From: Acanthamoeba sp. SK_2022b
Lineage: Eukaryota; Discosea; Longamoebia; Acanthamoebidae
DNA length: 19,771 nucleotides
Assembly: GCA_027943245.1 (NCBI GenBank)
Contig: JANDJZ010001369.1
Span: forward strand, 1-19,771
Direction: 5' to 3'
Shown here: positions 16,207-19,771 of the stretch, in pieces
Layout of the letters: every line of letters starts with the position of its first letter
How positions within the stretch are numbered: the stretch's first letter is position 1
Translations under genes and position numbers: made by a program
Notes under the pieces: generated by a model
What the model saw: only the letters and a program-made list of their open reading frames with translations
What the model was told of the DNA's origin: nothing
The model's database searches: none

Positions 16207-17475
16207 ATGAAGAACAGCACCAAGCTCGTTCGTCTCGCCGCCGTCGCTGCCGCGAGCGCCCTCGTGCTCACGGCGTGCGGTGGCGGCGACGACGACACGT
16301 CGTCGGACGACAAGTCGTCGAGCGCTCCTGCTGCCAAGGGCGACGGCACGCTGACCGTCGGCACCCTGCTGCCGTCGACCGGCGACCTCGCCTTCCTCGG
16401 CCCGCCGGAGTTCGCCGGTGTCGACCTGGCCGTCAAGGACATCAACGACGCCGGTGGCGTGCTCGGCAAGCCGGTCAAGTCCACCCGCGCCGACTCCGGT
16501 GACGGCACCCCGAAGATCGCCCCCGGCTCGGTCGACAAGCTGCTCGCCGCGAAGTCCGACGTCATCGTCGGCGCCGCGTCCTCGAGCGTCTCCCTCTCGG
16601 TCATCGACAAGATCGTCGGCGCCGGTGTCGTGCAGTTCTCGCCGGCCAACACGTCGACCGCGTTCGACGAGTACGACGACAAGGGCCTGTACTTCCGCAC
16701 GGCCCCGTCGGACGTCCTCCAGGGTGCGGTGCTCGGCAACCTCGTGCTCCAGGACGGTGCGAAGAACGTCGCGATCATGGCCCGCCAGGAGGCCTACGGC
16801 GAGGCGCTGGCCGAGAACACCAAGAAGACGATCGAGGAGCAGGGCGGCAAGGTCGCCGAGACCGTCCTCTACGCCGTGGACGCCACGTCGTACACCTCCG
16901 AGATCCAGAAGATCAAGGACTCGGGCGCCGACGCCATCATCGTCATCGCCTTCAACGAGACCACCAAGATCATCCCGGGTCTGGAGCAGGCCGGCATCGG
17001 CCCGAAGCAGGTCCCCACGTACTTCGTCGACGGCAACACGGCGGACTACAGCAAGGACTTCCCGAAGGGCACCCTGCAGGGCGTCAAGGCGACCTACCCG
17101 GGCGCCGAGCTGAAGGACGACTTCAAGCAGCGCATGCTGCAGATCGACCCGAAGCTGTCGGACTTCACGTACGGCCCGGAGTCCTACGACGCGACCATCA
17201 TGTCGGCCCTGGCCGCCGAGGCCGCGAAGGACGACTCGGGCGAGTCGATCGCCAGCAAGCTGGTCGAGATCTCGGCCAAGGGTGAGAAGTGCACGACGTT
17301 CAAGGACTGCGTCGCGCTCCTCAAGGAGGGCAAGGACATCGACTACGACGGTGTCTCCGGCCCGGTCGACCTGAACGACTCCGGCAGCCCGTCGAAGGCC
17401 ACCATCGGCATCTTCGAGTACGCCGCGGACAACACGTTCAAGAACATCGACTACGTCACGGGCGTCGTCGAGTGA
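16207..17475 (+). CDS. Branched-chain amino acid type ABC substrate-binding lipoprotein
   Basis: Extracytoplasmic binding protein of 422 residues, anchored as a lipoprotein. The signal peptide has basic Lys2, Lys6 and Arg9, a hydrophobic core and the lipobox LTAC with Cys24 as lipid attachment site. A glycine/aspartate/serine-rich linker follows to about residue 45. The mature part starts TVGTLLPSTGDLAFLGPP and continues AGVDLAVKDINDAGGVLGKPV, the hallmark of the type I LivJ/LivK fold. Cys362 and Cys368 may form a disulfide. The ATG is preceded by GGAGG (16198-16202) with a short 4-nt spacer; a TTG one codon earlier is too close to that SD. The ligand cannot be read from the sequence. No permease or ATPase of this transporter class is adjacent, because a terminator and convergent metB follow at once. 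Confidence 0.9.
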   Translation: MKNSTKLVRLAAVAAASALVLTACGGGDDDTSSDDKSSSAPAAKGDGTLTVGTLLPSTGDLAFLGPPEFAGVDLAVKDINDAGGVLGKPVKSTRADSGDGTPKIAPGSVDKLLAAKSDVIVGAASSSVSLSVIDKIVGAGVVQFSPANTSTAFDEYDDKGLYFRTAPSDVLQGAVLGNLVLQDGAKNVAIMARQEAYGEALAENTKKTIEEQGGKVAETVLYAVDATSYTSEIQKIKDSGADAIIVIAFNETTKIIPGLEQAGIGPKQVPTYFVDGNTADYSKDFPKGTLQGVKATYPGAELKDDFKQRMLQIDPKLSDFTYGPESYDATIMSALAAEAAKDDSGESIASKLVEISAKGEKCTTFKDCVALLKEGKDIDYDGVSGPVDLNDSGSPSKATIGIFEYAADNTFKNIDYVTGVVE

Positions 17476-17495
17476 CCTGCTGAACCCGCAACAGC

Positions 17496-17527
17496 AAGGG
17501 GCCCCGGCGTTCTCGCCGGGGCCCCTT
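17496..17527. terminator. Bidirectional terminator between the binding protein and metB
   Basis: A perfect 14-bp stem (17496-17509 with 17514-17527) with loop TTCT, bearing AA at its 5' end and TT at its 3' end. Outside it GCAAC (17488-17492) can pair with GTTGC (17531-17535). It lies between two convergent stop codons and suits both. Confidence 0.9.
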
Positions 17528-17545
17528 CGCGTTGCTGCGACGACG

Positions 17546-18697
17546 TCAGGACAGCGCCTGCTCCAGGTCGGCGAGCAGGTCGGCGGTGTCCTCGATGCCG
17601 ACCGACAGGCGCACCAGGTCGTCCGGCACCTCGAGCAGCGAGCCGGCCGTGGACGCGTGGGTCATCGCGCCCGGGTGCTCGATGAGCGACTCGACGCCAC
17701 CGAGGCTCTCGGCGAGCGTGAACACCTCGGTGCGGGCGCACAGGTCCAGCGCGGACTGACGTCCGCCGGCCAGGCGCAGCGAGATCATGCCGCCGAAGCG
17801 GCGCATCTGCTTGGCGGCGGTGTCGTGGCCGGGGTGGTCGGGCAGGCCGGGGTACAGCACCTTGGCGACGGCGGGGTGGCCGACCAGCATGTCGACGATC
17901 GCCTCGGCGCTCGTGCAGTGCTGCTCCATGCGCAGCGCAAGCGTCTTGGCGCCGCGCATCGTCAGGTAGGCACCGAACGGGTCCGGGACGCCGCCCGCGC
18001 CGTTCTGCAGGAAGCCGAAGCCGAGGTCGAGCTCCTCGTCGTCGGTGACCAGCGCGCCGCCGACGACGTCGGAGTGACCGCCCACGTACTTGGTGGTCGA
18101 GTGCAGGACGACGTCCGCGCCCAGCGACAGCGGCTGCTGCAGGTAGGGCGAGGCGAACGTGTTGTCGACGAGCAGCTTCGCGCCGGACGTGTGCGCCAGC
18201 TCGGCGGCGGCGGCGATGTCGCCGACGTTGAGCAGCGGGTTGGTCGGCGTCTCCATCCAGACGAGCTTCGTCTCGGGCCGGATGGCCTCGCGGATCGCGT
18301 CGAGGTCGTTCACCGCGGCGGGCGTGTAGCTGATGCCCCAGTGGGTGAAGACCTTGTCGATGAGCCGGAAGGTTCCGCCGTACGCGTCGTTCGGGATGAC
18401 CAGGTGGTCGCCCGGGCGCAGGATCGTGCGCAGCGCGCAGTCGGTGGCGGCCATGCCGGAGCTGAAGGCACGTCCGTACGTGCCGTTCTCCAGCGCGGCG
18501 AGGTTCGCCTCGAGCGAGCGGCGCGTGGGGTTGCCGGTACGGGCGTACTCGAAGCCCGACCGCATGCCGCCGACGCCGTCCTGGGCGAAGGTCGACGACG
18601 CGTAGATCGGGGTGTTCACCGCGCCGGTGACGGGATCGGGGTCCCAGCCGGCGTGGACGGCCCGGGTGCTGAATCCGTGGTCGCGCTGATCGGTCAT
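17546..18697 (-). CDS. metB: Cystathionine gamma-synthase/gamma-lyase (PLP enzyme)
   Basis: Cys/Met-metabolism PLP enzyme of 383 residues in the cytoplasm. Landmarks are Tyr51 and Arg53 (YARTGNPT, phosphate contact from the partner subunit), SSGMAATD, DAYGGTFRL, Asp178 (LLVDNTFASP, PLP ring nitrogen) and the Schiff-base Lys203 (STTKYVGGHSDVVGG). SLGGVESLIEHP and the conserved RLSVGIED close the C-terminus. It closely resembles actinobacterial proteins named MetB. Because it is coupled to cbs, the physiological reaction may be cystathionine gamma-lyase (cysteine from cystathionine) rather than or besides gamma-synthase; sequence alone does not settle this. The ATG at 18697 overlaps the cbs stop as ATGA, and GGGAG (minus strand, 18705-18709) lies 7 nt upstream. 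The frame extends upstream only as a shadow of cbs. Confidence 0.93.
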   Translation of the reverse strand: MTDQRDHGFSTRAVHAGWDPDPVTGAVNTPIYASSTFAQDGVGGMRSGFEYARTGNPTRRSLEANLAALENGTYGRAFSSGMAATDCALRTILRPGDHLVIPNDAYGGTFRLIDKVFTHWGISYTPAAVNDLDAIREAIRPETKLVWMETPTNPLLNVGDIAAAAELAHTSGAKLLVDNTFASPYLQQPLSLGADVVLHSTTKYVGGHSDVVGGALVTDDEELDLGFGFLQNGAGGVPDPFGAYLTMRGAKTLALRMEQHCTSAEAIVDMLVGHPAVAKVLYPGLPDHPGHDTAAKQMRRFGGMISLRLAGGRQSALDLCARTEVFTLAESLGGVESLIEHPGAMTHASTAGSLLEVPDDLVRLSVGIEDTADLLADLEQALS

Positions 18698-19519
18698 ACG
18701 TGGACTCCCAGCAGGTCGTGGCGGGTGAGGACGCCGACCGGGCGGCCCTCGTCGACGACCATGAGGGCGTCGCTCTCGCTGAGCGCCTTCATGGCGGCGG
18801 TGAGGTCCTCGCCGGTGCCGATGAGCGGCAGGCGCGGACCCATGTGGTCGACGACCGCGTCGGTCAGGGCGGCACGTCCCTCGAAGACGGCGCTCAGCAG
18901 GTCGCTCTCGTTGACGCTGCCCGCGACCTCGCCGATGACGACCGGCGGCTCGGCGCCGACGACCGGCATCTGCGAGACGCCGTACTCGCGCAGGATCTCG
19001 ATCGCGTCGCGCACCGTCTCGGACGGGTGCGTGTGCACGAGCGCCGGCATGTCGCCGCTCTTCTTGCGCAGGATGTCGCCGACCGTCGGCTCGTCGGTGC
19101 GGCCGTCGAGCGAGGAGCTCAGGAACCCGTAGGACGCCATCCAGTCGTCGTTGAAGATCTTGCCCATGTAGCCGCGGCCGCCGTCGGGCAGCAGCACCAC
19201 GATGACGGCGTCCGGCTCGCGCCGGGCGACCTCGAGCGCGGCCACGACGGCCATGCCGCACGAGCCGCCGACGAGCAGGCCCTCCTCGCGGGCGAGGCGG
19301 CGGGTCATCTCGAAGGAGTCGGCGTCGCTGACCGCGATGATCTCGTCGGTGACCGTCGGGTCGTAGGCGCTGGGCCAGAAGTCCTCGCCGACGCCCTCGA
19401 CCAGGTACGGACGGCCGGTGCCGCCGGAGTAGACCGAGCCGATCGGGTCGGCGCCGATGATCTTCACGCGACCGTCGGAGACCTCCTTGAGGTAGCGGCC
19501 GACTCCGGTGATGGTGCCG

Positions 19520-19550
<31 letters not shown>

Positions 19551-19771
19551 CCTTGCCGTCGGTGTCGGCCCAGATCTCCGGGCCGGTGGTCTCGTAGTGG
19601 CTTCGCGGACCGGCCGGGTTGGAGTACTGGTCGGGCTTCCAGGCGCCCTCGACCTCGCGGACGAGGCGGTCGGAGACCGAGTAGTAGGAGTCGGGGTGCT
19701 CGGGCGGGACGGCCGTGGGGCAGACGACGACCTCGGCGCCGTAGGCGCGCAGCACGTTGCGCTTGTCCTCG
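18694..19771 (-). CDS. cbs: Cystathionine beta-synthase, N-terminus beyond window edge
   Basis: PLP enzyme that condenses serine with homocysteine to cystathionine. The window holds about 358 C-terminal residues; actinobacterial homologs are about 455-465, so roughly 100 are missing, including the PLP lysine. Visible are KRNVLRAYGAEVVVCP, YSNPAGPRSHYETTGPEIW, the PLP phosphate loop GVGTGGTITG and the GGSCGM motif near the cofactor ring. Two CBS (Bateman) domains follow, starting at VGDILRKKSGDMPALV and LTDAVVDHMGPRLPLI, suggesting nucleotide or S-adenosylmethionine-type allosteric control. The alternative O-acetylserine sulfhydrylase is less likely because of this tandem C-terminal pair. The frame stays open to base 19771, so no start codon is claimed. 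Its stop overlaps the metB start (ATGA). Confidence 0.94.

Noticed and set aside
1..19771. Transposons, CRISPR arrays, phage genes, defence or toxin-antitoxin systems
   Set aside because: Both strands were read for them. Every stretch over 300 bases is taken up by a recognisable housekeeping or transport gene, and no spaced repeats were seen.

Overview
The window reads as chromosomal DNA of a high-GC actinobacterium (about 70% GC, estimated by eye). It has GTG starts, -10-like hexamers placed directly before leaderless start codons, intrinsic terminators without U-runs, and a PdtaR-type ANTAR response regulator. Gene content and protein style suggest Propionibacteriales/Nocardioidaceae (Nocardioides or Aeromicrobium-like). 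That placement is inference.

Layout. (1) 1-5925: gltB (5' end cut by the window edge) and gltD, the two subunits of NADPH glutamate synthase, overlapping by 8 nt and closed by a strong hairpin. (2) 6053-7495: pyruvate kinase, apparently leaderless, with its own terminator. (3) 7663-8739: a solitary MsiK/UgpC-type sugar ABC ATPase, preceded by a 14-bp site that matches the CebR/CelR operator at 13 of 14 bases. (4) 8736-15227: a glycerol locus. On the minus strand an IclR-family regulator is translationally coupled to a glycerol kinase. Divergently, glpF-glpK-glpD form a tight operon. Between the two arms lies a perfect 19-bp palindrome next to both predicted promoters. (5) 15303-15385: tRNA-Leu(CAA) on the minus strand. 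(6) 15427-16038: PdtaR-like REC-ANTAR regulator, apparently leaderless. (7) 16207-17475: a lipoprotein substrate-binding protein of the branched-chain amino acid type, with an AT-richer, repeat-bearing upstream region and no permease genes beside it. (8) 17546-19771 on the minus strand: cbs (5' end cut by the window edge) and metB, coupled through an ATGA overlap.

How it fits together. The glycerol locus imports glycerol (GlpF), phosphorylates it (two GlpK paralogs) and oxidises glycerol 3-phosphate (GlpD) toward dihydroxyacetone phosphate. Pyruvate kinase lies further down the same catabolic route. The IclR protein is the obvious candidate regulator, comparable to GylR of the Streptomyces gyl operon. 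Cbs plus the MetB-type enzyme form a transsulfuration pair. GltBD handles nitrogen assimilation.

No mobile element, CRISPR array, prophage, defence system or plainly new multi-gene system was seen. The points worth a second look are regulatory: the glycerol palindrome, the CebR-like box before a stand-alone ATPase, the duplicated glycerol kinase tied to the regulator, and the structured leader of the orphan binding protein. No gap between genes exceeds 300 bases.
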